Shown here: positions 35,882 through 48,200 of the stretch, piece after piece
Position numbering within the stretch: position 1 is the first letter of the stretch
Layout of the letters: every line of letters starts with the position of its first letter
Assembly (NCBI RefSeq): GCF_023078275.1
Contig: NC_062982.1
Span: 9,498,880 to 9,562,879 of the forward strand
From: Leguminivora glycinivorella
Taxonomy: Eukaryota > Arthropoda > Insecta > Lepidoptera > Tortricidae
Reading direction: 5' to 3'
Length of the DNA: 64,000 nucleotides
Program-made: the position numbers and the translations under genes
The notes under the pieces: generated by a model
What the model was told of the DNA's origin: nothing
Seen by the model: the letters and a program-made list of their open reading frames with translations, nothing else
Database searches by the model: none

Positions 35882-36286
35882 ATGGCGGGGGTGCTTTTTA
35901 TCGTCAACGTACCTTCTAAAGAATACGAAGAAGACTTGAGGGTCAGAGAGAAAAAATACGAGCACACCTCAAAAATAATTCGTGAGCTAAAGAAAAACAA
36001 AAAATTCGGGAATTTAGCGTTCGAATCTTATACGTACGGGGAGAATGGGTTAAAAAGTGGCAAGTCGATGGAGTGTTTGAATCGTAGTGAGAACGGGTTA
36101 ATGAAGTCTAAAAGTGATAATATGTTGAATGAGAGCTACAAGTGGGATGTGGGGAGCCAGTTCGATAGGAAGTCTTGGAGAGTGAAGCAGGCTGTAAGGA
36201 TGAGGAAGAGGAAACTGCGGATTTCACGGCCTCTTGCCATCACGGATGTACTGGCTGCTTTCCATTGGGACACTCCTCTTGAGATG
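35882..36286 (+). CDS. DUF389 gene exon 1 (N-terminal lead, residues 1-135)
   Basis: The frame is open from at least 35816. The first ATG is at 35882 and gives MAGVLFIVNVPSKEYEED. The earlier TTG at 35816 is not a plausible eukaryotic start. The exon ends CTTGAGATG before the donor GTGAGT at 36287 (phase 0). The body is Lys/Arg/Ser-rich with no membrane segment or signal peptide and finishes in a basic RMRKRKLRISRP patch before AFHWDTPLEM. An upstream non-coding exon is possible. The end is well supported, the start moderately. Confidence 0.75.
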
Positions 36287-39200
36287 GTGAGTTAGATACG
36301 TTAAAATTTCGTGAGACATTCAAATCCGCCTCGCCTTCCGCTTGCCTTTGTGCTTCACATCTCAATGTATGTTATTTTTAATGTGTTTTTGTACATTAAA
36401 GAGTAACTACTACTACTACTACAAATATTCAGGTCAGTGCTCGGAGTCTAGCCGCCGCGAGCACTCCTATATGCCTGAAGATGGGCCTCCAAAATTGGCT
36501 CGAAACATGTCGCAGCAGTAGCGGTATTATAACGTGAATACAACCGTTGATTCATTAAATATGGTGAGATTCCAGTACGGTACAAGGTGACCTTAGGACT
36601 CACCTTGGGCCACCCTGTAACCTCAGTAGCGCATCGCTTCCTGGAAAAGAGAGATGCGTCCAAGTGTGTTTCGAGCGCTGTTGAAGTTAAATTACGCGAC
36701 GGAATAAAATCGCGAAAGTATAAATAGTATAAATACTATCGATATCGTCCCTCTCTCTCAACCTAAACTGAACGGCTTTAGCACGTCATGGTAACCCCCC
36801 AGGGAGGAAATAGTCAAGTGTTTGAATGAGAATTGACTCAGCCTGTTGCGTCTTAAGACGTAGACGAAGAGTATAAGTAGGTATGTCAAAAATTGTATAG
36901 AAGTTTGACGTTTAAAATAACACACACCCTCGGGGATGTCAAAATCGGTCGTATCGGTGTAGCTTGCTACGGACTCTTAAGAACGTTTATTATAATCGCT
37001 ATGTTTTCTGCAAACAACATATTATGAGGCAGTCAGTGGAAAAGTGGATCTAAATACTTGTTGTTTTACACAAAAGATACTTACCTACCTATACATATAC
37101 TGAATTATTACAACAGACTGGAATTACCTACAATACCTGGCGCATACTACTAGAGAACTACTAGAGCACTTGGTAAACGTAGTGTGGGACGCCCTCTGGC
37201 TAGATGGCGGGATGATTTGCGGCTGGCGGAAACTGGATGCATAAGCAGCAGACCGGGCTCTGTGGCGTACCTTGGGGGAGGCCTATGTCCAGCAGTGGAC
37301 TGTAGCGGGCTGATGATGATGATGATGACTACTAGAGAAAGATCATGCTAAGATTCAGCTATTTTTAACCCACGACGCAAAAACGACGGGGCGTTATAAG
37401 TGTTTGTCTGTCTGTCTGTCTATCTGTTTGTGTGTGTGTCTGTCTGTGGCAACGTAGCTCCCGAACGGATGAACCGATTTAGATTTAGTTTTTTTTTGTT
37501 TGAAAGCTGAATTAGTCAGGAGTGTTATTAGCCATGTTCAATGAAAAGCGGTCCACTATGTCGCGGTCGGGGGTTTTTTTTTTAATTTAAATTTTGTGGT
37601 TATTAATATTACTACTTTAAAAAGCTATTACTTAATGCATTACTCACTGATGCATAACGCTTTTTCGCAATCGTAAGTTTTCCGATATCTATTTTATTTG
37701 CGGAATTATCGCCTGGCTACACTTAACGATTGCACCCTGTATAGTTTAAATACATAAGTAAAATGGATAGGGCACGTGCTACGCAGAGCAGACATCCACC
37801 TGTCCAAGCAGGGTCTCTGCTGGCAATCACCTGGCGGTAGACGACGGTCAGGACGGCCTTGTACCACGTGGAGGCGGTCAGTGGAGAAGGAGGCTGGCGC
37901 AAGTGGACTAGGCTGGAAGGATTTGGAAGCAGGCGCCCAGAATCGTGAAAAGTGGAAGATTCTTCTAAGAGCCCTATATCCCTAGTGAGGGATAATAGGA
38001 ATACATCATCATCATCATCATCACATAAATAAAATGAACATTGAGCTTCTATAAAATTATGAAGTTATCATAACACTTGCAAAAGTTGGGCTATCTACAA
38101 TAAATCGGTGCCTGAGCGCATGTAATGATAATGGGCGTGCATCAACCATCATTTTGCACCAACCACAATTAGCAGACTAATCACCATGATAAGGAATGAT
38201 TACCATGAACATTAACAATACAATAACATTTAGAAGACCTCTAACGCTTGTGGACAGATTGGTAAAATATACGAGTAAAGGAGCCTAAAGCTAAGAGCTA
38301 CACCTAAGAGGTCCGCATGAGAGTAAAACCGTCAATACAAATGATACAAACTGACAAAGTTAGCCGTAGTCGCGTACAACGGTCCAATGAAAACAAAAAC
38401 ATACACAAGTTAAGAAACTTAACCAATTTACGAAACGTCAAAACAAACACTTGAGTCTGGAGTAGCCGGCAAGCGTGGCGCCTTCCGCTAGCCTCGTTTT
38501 AGTCATGCCTCGCCCCAATTAGGCTCGACAATCGACTGCAATCAATACCTGTGTTGCCATCTGGCGTTTTCCATAGTATATTAGATATTACATAATGCGG
38601 CCTGGTTTTCCATCGTATGAAGAACTCCCGAGGTCTTCCTGAGAATCTAAAGAGGTTCTTCAAGGAGTGTAATTATTTCTAAAGGGTTAGCAACGCGCAT
38701 GCCTCTAGCGTCCATAAGATATGGGTGTGCTTACTACTCGTACCAGGCGGTCAGTATGCGTGATTGCCACCGTGTAGTATTAAAACAAACTGTCGCATAT
38801 CGAAAGTACGACGAAAATTTGACTTTAAGTACTCGTAGGTACTTTTATGTTTACATCTAGGTTAAGGCTAAGTCATGCATGTGTCAATACTAAATAGCAT
38901 ATGTGCAATACAAATTATCCTATGCATATGTCAATACAAATTATCCTAGGTAATAATACTTACTTTGCTTCGACTGTTGATAGTGTTGATACGATCAAAT
39001 ACGAGTCATCATCCTACCTTGCGTTTTCTCGGCATTCGCCGCGGCTCATGGGAGCCTGGGGTCCGCTTTGACAACTAATCCCAAGATTTGGCATAGGCAA
39101 TAGTTTTAAGAAAGCAACTGCCATCTGACCTTCCAACCCGAAGGGTAACAAGGCCTTATTGGAATTAGTCCGGTTTCCTCACGATGTTTTCCGTCACCGA

Positions 39201-42200
39201 AAAGCGACTGGCAAATATCAAATGACATTTCGCACATAAGTTCCGAAAAACTCATTGGTACGAGCCGGGGTTCGAACCGGCGACCTCCGGATTGAAAGTC
39301 GCACGCTCTTACCTTTGGGCCACCAGCGCTTATACACGCTTCATACGAGTAAATACGAGTATCATTAAGCAATGTTTATTAAATTTAAAACATAATTTTC
39401 GCAGATTCTGTCCGAGGTTATCACGCAGCTTGGCATTGATAACGCCACATGGACATCAACTCGAGGAGATAAGTACTGGCAGGTAAGCAATAGTAGGTAT
39501 GTACATTTATACATGTGCGGAAAATAGGAAGTTTGATACGAGTGGTGATAAATTAAAACACGACCGAAGGGAGCGTTTTAAATCGACACGACAGAGAGAC
39601 AGCTGACTTTACAAAAGTTCATCGGTACGAAAGCATAACCCAAGGCTAACACTAGTCCGGTAGAAAAAAATTACCCACTATGAAATGGGCCACATTTTCA
39701 AAGTTTTCCACCTCACTTTTTTGGAATTGGAATTTTTTATGTGGTTTCCACTCAGAATCGCGAGCTCTTTCAATCCTAATACTTAGGAGAAAAAAAGTGT
39801 CCCAAGGTTGTTTTCCAATCCGTTACCGCCATATATACAATTTGTATGGCGGTAATGAAATGCAAGGTTTGAAAAATTAATGGAAGTCTTCGGACATGAA
39901 TCGCGTAAAAATACCCATGTTACAAAAAAAGAGAAGCGGACAACTTTAAAAAAAAGTGGCCCAAATATCATAGTTTTTAGGGTGTTATCTGTCCGAACTT
40001 CGGTGTTTAAAACAAATGGAGTCAGAACCATTCCCATCCTATTCTATTTTGGACTACCCATACAACCATTTCAGTCGCAAAATCTTCAAATCAGTAACTA
40101 ACTGTCAAATGTGACATAACGCGTGGTAACGTCGTGCAAACAATGCGACCGTATTGATACAATAACAAAATGTAGTCGTCGTGTGCACTCGTTACGGTAA
40201 CAAAATGTGTACGAATTTGTGGCTGTCAATGTCACTGTCAGAATGACTTTTAACGACACTTTATTAGTCGACGTTTGCACACATAACGGTAACAACATGT
40301 GGACGAATTTGTGGCTGTCATTGTCACTGTCAGAACGGTTTCTGACAGTGACATTGACAGAATTTGTACACACATGTGTAGGTCTGATTACCGAACTGCT
40401 CCTAAACCACTGTATCCGCAAATGACAATCTGAAATACGAAGGTTTCTCAAACTGTCTTGTGAAGTTGTGGACTGGTTGCTTTGAATCATTTAAATATGA
40501 GCGAATTAAATAATAATAAACGACGACGACCATTTAAGCACTCTTCGACATTTTATAGAAATGTGGGAAAGTTAAGAAAAGTGCAGAATGATAATACAAA
40601 TAGATAAGCACTTTATAGTTACTTAATGTATTAAATATATAATTTTTAATTCTTATTGATAAAAATGAAGTGTAGTGTTGCTTTACACAATAAAAGTAGG
40701 AATCAAATGAAATAGAGTATTTACTGTGATATTAATAGAATTTCTGTTGCGCAATGATAGTTTTTTTCAGTACAGATGCTGCTTTTTTTAACGCAGTAAG
40801 TAGTGCGAGCAAATCAAGCAATGATTCATTTCTTGTCTGGTCGAAACTCTTAGCTTAGATTTAGGTACTGAAAATCGTCGTACGATACACGTGCGAAAAG
40901 GACATTCACAACTTGTGTCGATTTAAAACACTCCCTTCGTTCGTGTATTAATTTATCGCTACTCGTATCGATTTTCCTCTTTTCCGCACTCGTATCTACA
41001 AGTATTTTGTTTGGGTTACAAAAAAAACACATTATTTACTCTACTACGTTTTATTTATGTCTTTTTAACATTACAAATTTGTAGACACTTATCTATACAA
41101 AAATCTTGACAAAAGAAGTACAGATCGCTGAAATTAGTGTTGATAGTAATATTAATGACGACTACTTCAACAAGTGTCAATTGTGAAATGCCGCAAAATA
41201 CTAGTTGCTCTATAGAAGACCATAATAATATGATCCCCGATCCTTTACAACCCAGCAGCTCGGTACGCACGTTACAATTTTTTTTTAATCTTCTTTAGTG
41301 AGGGCAACTGAGTACGACGGCATATTTAATTGTTTATAAAGTTTGAGGATACCTGGAAAAAATTAATACAAGAAGCCATTTTGAAAATATAATAAATATT
41401 CACTGCTTTCGGTCACGCGTGTACGCTGCGACCATTTTGCGACCGTTTGTCGACCGTTTGGTGACCGTTTGGCGACTGTTTTTTACATGGAATATTACCG
41501 TCTTAATCCATATTTTAACAACTTTATTGGTTTTCTAGACATTATTTTTATTATTTCAGTATAGTATATGCACCGGAGCACTAAAACTTCACCAATCAAT
41601 ATACATAACACGCAAACACCGAGTAGTCAATAATATTATTACTGGTTAAACTGAGGTAAATTGATGGCGCGTTGATAAATTTAGACTTATTTTATGAAAT
41701 CACTCGAGCAATTTAATTGGCCATGGTAATTAGCCCACATTATATTACAAATGCAAACAATATTTATCTTTAACAAATTCTTACGCCATTACATTTTAAT
41801 GTCAAATGATTTTATTTCTTTTTTACTTTAACGTCTCTGACAGTCGCCATTTGAAAAGAATGAAATGAACGAATGATTTTGGGAAAGTAGTCGCCAAACG
41901 GTAACAATGTGTGCACGCGTAGTGCACACTTCTGTCACTTCTGTGACCATTTGTGCCTGTTACCAATCGTCCCCATTTGGGTCGCCGCGACTAAACGTCG
42001 ACCGTACTGCGACTAAGCATTGAGACCCGAAGACCTGTGTGTACACAAAATAGGAGGATTTGCGTAGGAACGGCGACCGATTATGGTTATATGGGTAGTT
42101 TTTATCCTCTCGCCAAAGCAATATAGCACGTGCTCGGCATTTAAACGGCGTCATAAAGACCCGGTGGTCTTAAATGTTTGCCGATCAGTCGGCCTTTACT

Positions 42201-45200
42201 ACTTTCTTGTTCCAACAATGGATGACAATATTAACATTGCTTGCTTACGGTAGCCAAGCCATGAATGTTTGTGTCTGTAGAGCTTGAATTTTTATGAAAT
42301 AGATTTTTTCATCATAGCAACACTTACTATTCCCATACTCCTATACTCTAGTCTCTATTAGACGACCGGTCTGGCGTAGTTGGTAGTGACCCCGCCTGCT
42401 AAGCCGCGGTCCTGTGTTCGAATCCCGGTAAGGGCATTTATTTGTGTGATGAGCACATATATTTGTTCCTGAGTCATGTATATTTTCTATGTGTTTATAA
42501 GTAGTTATATATTATGTATATGTATCGTTGTCTGAGTACCCACAACATAAGCCTTCTTGAGCTTACCGTGGGACTCAGTCAATCTGTGTAAGAATGTCCT
42601 ATAATATTTTATTTATTTATACAAAAGTGTTTCAATAGTTGCCACATGCAAAATGGCTTACATGTCGTTTTAATAGACGGTGGTGCCCCTATTAAATAGT
42701 TTCTAATCTTTTTTGCTAGCCTGTGTGTGTCTGTAGACGCTTTAATCCTATTTTTCTCGTATGTAATTGTATGTACCTACCTCGTACCTACTCATCTAGA
42801 TTGTAACTAAACCAGACACACATAGATTTATTTGACGTTCATATGCGCATTGTAATATGCCTACTTGAAAAATAAATATTTCATTTTCATATTCCCAAAT
42901 GTGTCCTCATTCTGTATCACAGATGAGTGATACCTAAAGATAAAAAATTTTAAAGATGTAAAAATGGTAAATGGAAATATACAGTAAAAACAAGAGAAGC
43001 TCAAGTAAGACTAGACGGTCTAAAATTGCCCTGACGATGCACTGGGTTAAATAGTAATGAACTGATGACATTAACAGAGCTGTAATGTTCAGTGCCGCAT
43101 TGTTTCATTGTTCCCGTTTTGTGTAATGATACCCCAAGCGGTGGTTCCCTAGCGGTAAGACTTTCAATTCGGAGATCGCGGATTCAGAGTTATTCGTAAA
43201 TTATACACGAAATCTCATTATGATATTTGCCAGTCGTTGTTCAGTGAAGGAAACCGGACTGCGCTTAAATCTTTGCCATCTGGGTTGGAAAGTCAGATGG
43301 CAGTAGCTTTTGTAAAACGACAAACCTTGGGGTTAGTTGTGGTAACCATTCAGACAGACAAGGTCTTCCATTATCAAGAGTGCGATTCAGATGTATTTGA
43401 AGACTTTGGGCGCTCGGATATAAATAACTAATCAAGAAAATCATATCAAAAATAAATCACATTTGTACTTAAATATTTCTATCTTCAGGTGCTATTTTCT
43501 TTGGACTCCAGCGACTTATGCGAAGAGCTCCTCCAGGTTCTGGCGAAATTCGGCATCGGCTCCCGTTTCCAGTCCTCCGTGAGCTTGGTGCCTTGTGCGC
43601 TGCATTTAAAAGCCGATACTGATCTGCTGAGAGGTGGCTATGAAGAGTTTAAAAGGTTTGCATATTTTACATATTCATGAAAAAAAACATTCATGCCTCA
43701 TGTATTCTTATAAAGTTCTCTTTAATCGTTTAATCACTGAAAGATAGCCCACATTAGGTACTTGTCAGTTTGCACTTGTTGTTGTTTTTATAATTATTAA
43801 TCCGTTTGTTGTCAGACATTTTTACATAAGACTACAAAACCATACCTACTCACTAATAGCTCTTTTCAAAACGTAAACCTTTAAAAAATCCTCAACTTAC
43901 AGTGCCGACGCCTCCGCCTGGTCCCGTTTCTCCTCATCAGTCCGCGCTCGCACGAACCTGGCCCAAGTCCTCCACGAAGTCCGAGCAGAAGCCACGTTGA
44001 CCTTCGATTGGCTGTTCCTGCTGCTAGTGGCTGCCTTCGTGGCAGCCATTGGTCTAGCCGAGAACTCCACTGTCATAATAGTGGCCAGTATGCTTATTTC
44101 GCCACTCATGGTAAGTTAGCTTTACTTTTGGTTGACTCTCTCACGACGTCCGAGCAGAAGCCACGCTGACGCTGACCTTCAATTGGCTGTGTTAATGTTG
44201 CACATGTAGGTACTATCTGCTGCAAAAGTGCATGGCGAATTTACCAATAAATACATTCATAATTTCTCCATGCAATTTTGCAGCTGATAGTACATACGGG
44301 CCATTTTTTCAAAGTTGTCCACCCCACTTTTTTTTTATTTGGAAATTTTTATGTGGTTCCCACTCAGAATCGCGAGCTCCTTCAATCCTGATAGGAGAAA
44401 AAAGTGTCCTGAGGTTTTTTCCCATTCCGTTACCATTTTTTCATACATTTTGTACGTCGGTAACGGAATGGAAGGTTTGAAAAATGTATGGAAATCTTGG
44501 GACATTTTTTTTCTCCTATGAGGATCGAAAGACCTCGTGATTCTGAGACAACTTTGAAAAAAATGGCCCACATGTGAATATCCCCACAGACTCATAAATA
44601 CTATGATTGTCCTCAGGGTCCGGTCACAGCAGCTACGCTTGGAACAGCCGTCCGCGACCGCTCACTGCAGCAGATGGGCGTGCTACATGAACTGCTCGGG
44701 CTCTTCCTTGCGCTGGTTGTGGGGTTCATCTTCGGCCTTACGCTCTCCGCTGTGCACGAAAGCTACGGTGTTGGCGACTGGCTTACGCAAGAGATCATGT
44801 CCAGGTAAGTGTAGCATATATGTGACATTATCTGGGTAAAGGGACCTTATTGTCGATGGCGTCGTATTTGTACACGAACATCGCTCATAACGCTGTAAGC
44901 GCCATCGCCAATAAGGTCCCTTTACCCAGATAATGTCACATATACACTTTATACACTACCAGCTTTAAATTCTCGCGTTAAATTCGAAAATTGCGGAAGG
45001 CTTCATACAAACTTCCACCCCCCATTTTAGGGAAATGGTGGGTTAGAAGAAGACAAAAACTATCCTATGTCACTCTCCATCCCTTTAACTATTTCCACTT
45101 TAAAAAAATCACGTCAATTCGTCGCTCCGTTTTGCCGTGAAAGACGGACAAACAAACAGACACACACACTTTCCCTTTATAATATTAGTATGGATACACT

Positions 45201-48200
45201 TTGTGCTCTTTATATCTACACTCGCATTGAAGCAAGTTCGACCGTTTTAAGATTTCAAACGACTTGAGCATCATGTCTTGATTTCTGTATCCTCAAAATC
45301 CATATCCACAATATTATATTTTTCCACCTCATTTAAGTTAGATCAAATTTATTATAGTTTTTGTCGGACAAACAAACCTTTCAGAGTTTATGTTGCAAAC
45401 ACCGAAATTGCCGGGATGTGCCCCTAAGCAGCCGCGTGTAACAGGTAAGGGCACTTGCACCAACGAAAATGGAGGGTTAACCCACCATTTTATATGGAAT
45501 TTGACAGATGACAGCCTACTTTCTAAACCTGAGTTAAGTGGTTGGTGCAAGTGGGCCTAAGTAATGTAAAAATTTCGGTCGCTCGTTCCATTACGACATT
45601 ATTTTATTACTCAAATAGGCTACATTACGTACCGTACGTACGTATATATTAGGGTATTTCAAAGAATGCTTTACTGGAAGAAAGTTAACATCATTGTCCT
45701 CGAATCGACCTCATCTTCATGCATAATGCACCATGTTGACGTAACAACTTAACCTTCAAATTTGCATTGTCGAGAGGAATTTAATAAAACTCCGTCATCA
45801 TCCTACTTTATTTTAAATATTATAAGTGCTAGTAGTACATAGGTACTTTTATAATGAAAATGAAGTCATCAGTACTTACTTAATTATGTACCTACTTAAT
45901 CTTGTGTTTGGGACCTTTGCCTGGCAAGTAGCCTAATCCGATCAGCCAAGAATGAATATGTCAGACATCTTTTATAAAGTTTAATATCTGCGTGACCGAG
46001 ATTTGCGAGTAAAATATCAAACAAAATGGTTTTCCTAGGGATAAAACCTTGCTATTAGATCGACTTTTCACCCCTGCATACAACAAATTCCTAGTTTATA
46101 GGTAGTAAAAAATCTTCTTTCATTCCAGTCCTTATAATTATTTTCTTTTTTAAATCCAGTTATGTTGAAGTACCTACGTTGGGATAACGGAGAATTTCAG
46201 TTTCTTTGACCGTTCCTAGGTAGGAGGTACGAGTATTATCACAACATCCCTTTTGCTTGGAAGCATTTGAGAATCCGAAAAGGAAATTATCAAAATTCCG
46301 CAAAAGATGTTGCTTTGTTCGCTGGAGTGTAATTCATCCTAATTCAAGTCGGTTGTATTGTCTGTTTTTGATCGAGTATTATTGGATAAAAGGTATTGTG
46401 TTACGTTGTCAATTCAATTTAGATTATCTTCTGAAGAGGCGGTTTTTGAGGATGTTCAGCTGAAGCTCAAAAGGCGTTTTAAAGTTTTAATATTTCTGGA
46501 GAAACAAAAACAATGGAACCAATCGTTACTTTTTCTAAATCACGGGAAATAAACCTATTCAAAAATAGGTGTAGTAGTAAACCGACATAGCGAAAGAGAT
46601 AGGTTGCTTGCTAGAGTCACATCTTGCAAGTTGGTCAGTCTAACAAGATTTTTTCTCACGCTCACTCCCTCCAATTTTCTCAGTCAATCCATGAACATCC
46701 TGCCAACTTGCCAACGGATCAAAGCTCAATTCCACTTCCTAGATACATGGTACGCCAAGCATGCATCACGATCGTTTCCCTAAACGCGCATTGACCTAGA
46801 GCAGTGATAAATAGTTTTTAATTAAATGTTTTTTCACCACACCAACCACACCATAGCAAAATTGCAATTTTATCCACTCGCTACGCTCGCGCTTTAATAT
46901 TGGAATCTTTCGCTTGCTCGGGTATCAATATTGTCACGTGCGGTTAAAAAATACCTTTGCCCCCTTGTAAAACATAATATAACTCTTTTACTATGATACT
47001 TTAAGAACCGAGTCCATCGCTTAGCGATGGCCATCGCTCATGTTGCTTCTGTCGCTGGCTCCACTGTTGCTTATATCCGGGCAAATATGGCCGCTACCCA
47101 TCATACAGTATCTGCTGCCATGGCAGCAGTGCACACATAGAAAAAAGACTGGAACACTGATCTGTAGATTAAGCACGGCTTTTTTGTTACAGATGTGAGA
47201 TCCGTTCACTGTGGGTAGGCGTGTTGGTTGCCATACCGAGTGGAGCTGGAGTGGCACTAGCCGTACTTGGGGAATACACCGCTTCATTGGTCGGCGTGGC
47301 TATCTCTCTGTCTCTCCTGCCACCTGCAGTCAACGCTGTAAGTATTAGCATTGAGGATTTAGCAACGGGCTAATTCCGGGCAGTGTGTGGCTAGCTATCG
47401 TCAATACGTAAATCTTCCATTCGTAAACATTGTAGCACCACAGTATAATATAGTATTTTATGCAACTGGTGGTTAAAAGAGGTCAAAAAAGGTGAGTGGC
47501 GTGGGTAACAATTTGAGGCGAAGCCGAAAATTGTTAATAAAGACGCCACGAGCATTTTTTGACTCAGTTAAACACCGTTGCATACAATACTTTTTCTACG
47601 ACCAAGCACTTATTTTGAAAGAAAATTATAAATTCAACAAATACCTACTTTCAGTCATCTTAGTTATCTAGTGGACCGCCTACCATTTTGAATATGCAGT
47701 TTGAGTGCAAACATGAAAATAAAACTGTCTATGGTATGGTTCTTTGAAGCCTGGCCACTAAGACGAATCGAGCCGAGTTGAATCGAGTTCTCATACATTT
47801 GAATGCGATTCGACGCGTCGCCAATGAACGCAGCAGAAAACGAAGGAGTCTCGACTCTGCGAATTGGTTTGTTAAGTTGGTAGCAATGTATTTACTGAAC
47901 TGTAACAGCTATATTGTGCTACTGCTACTAAATGTTTTCAGGGTATAGACTAGATAGACTTGTCCTGAAATCTTTTATGTAGGGTTTTAAAGTTCTATGC
48001 ACGACCTTGTAACTCACGAATAACAGTACGGGAGTAGAAAAAAGAGTATTATCGTACAGTATGGCCACTTCTGCTCCCCGCTGAAAGTGCCGCCCACCCG
48101 CGCTCGGTTACCTCATAGTTACCGCCTGTCAAAAACGCGAACAGTCGACCTGTCATATCTCACTCATACAAGCATAGTAACCTACACGAGCTTAGAATCT

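Noticed and set aside
39240..39330. A tRNA gene on the minus strand
   Set aside because: It is the head of a full SINE with an ATGATG tail and has a sister copy at 6466.
40098..40490. 130-codon minus-strand ORF
   Set aside because: It is a translation of the 92-bp repeat and the palindrome.
42362..42450. A tRNA gene
   Set aside because: A and B boxes are present, but the stems do not form a cloverleaf and a SINE body with an AT-rich tail follows.
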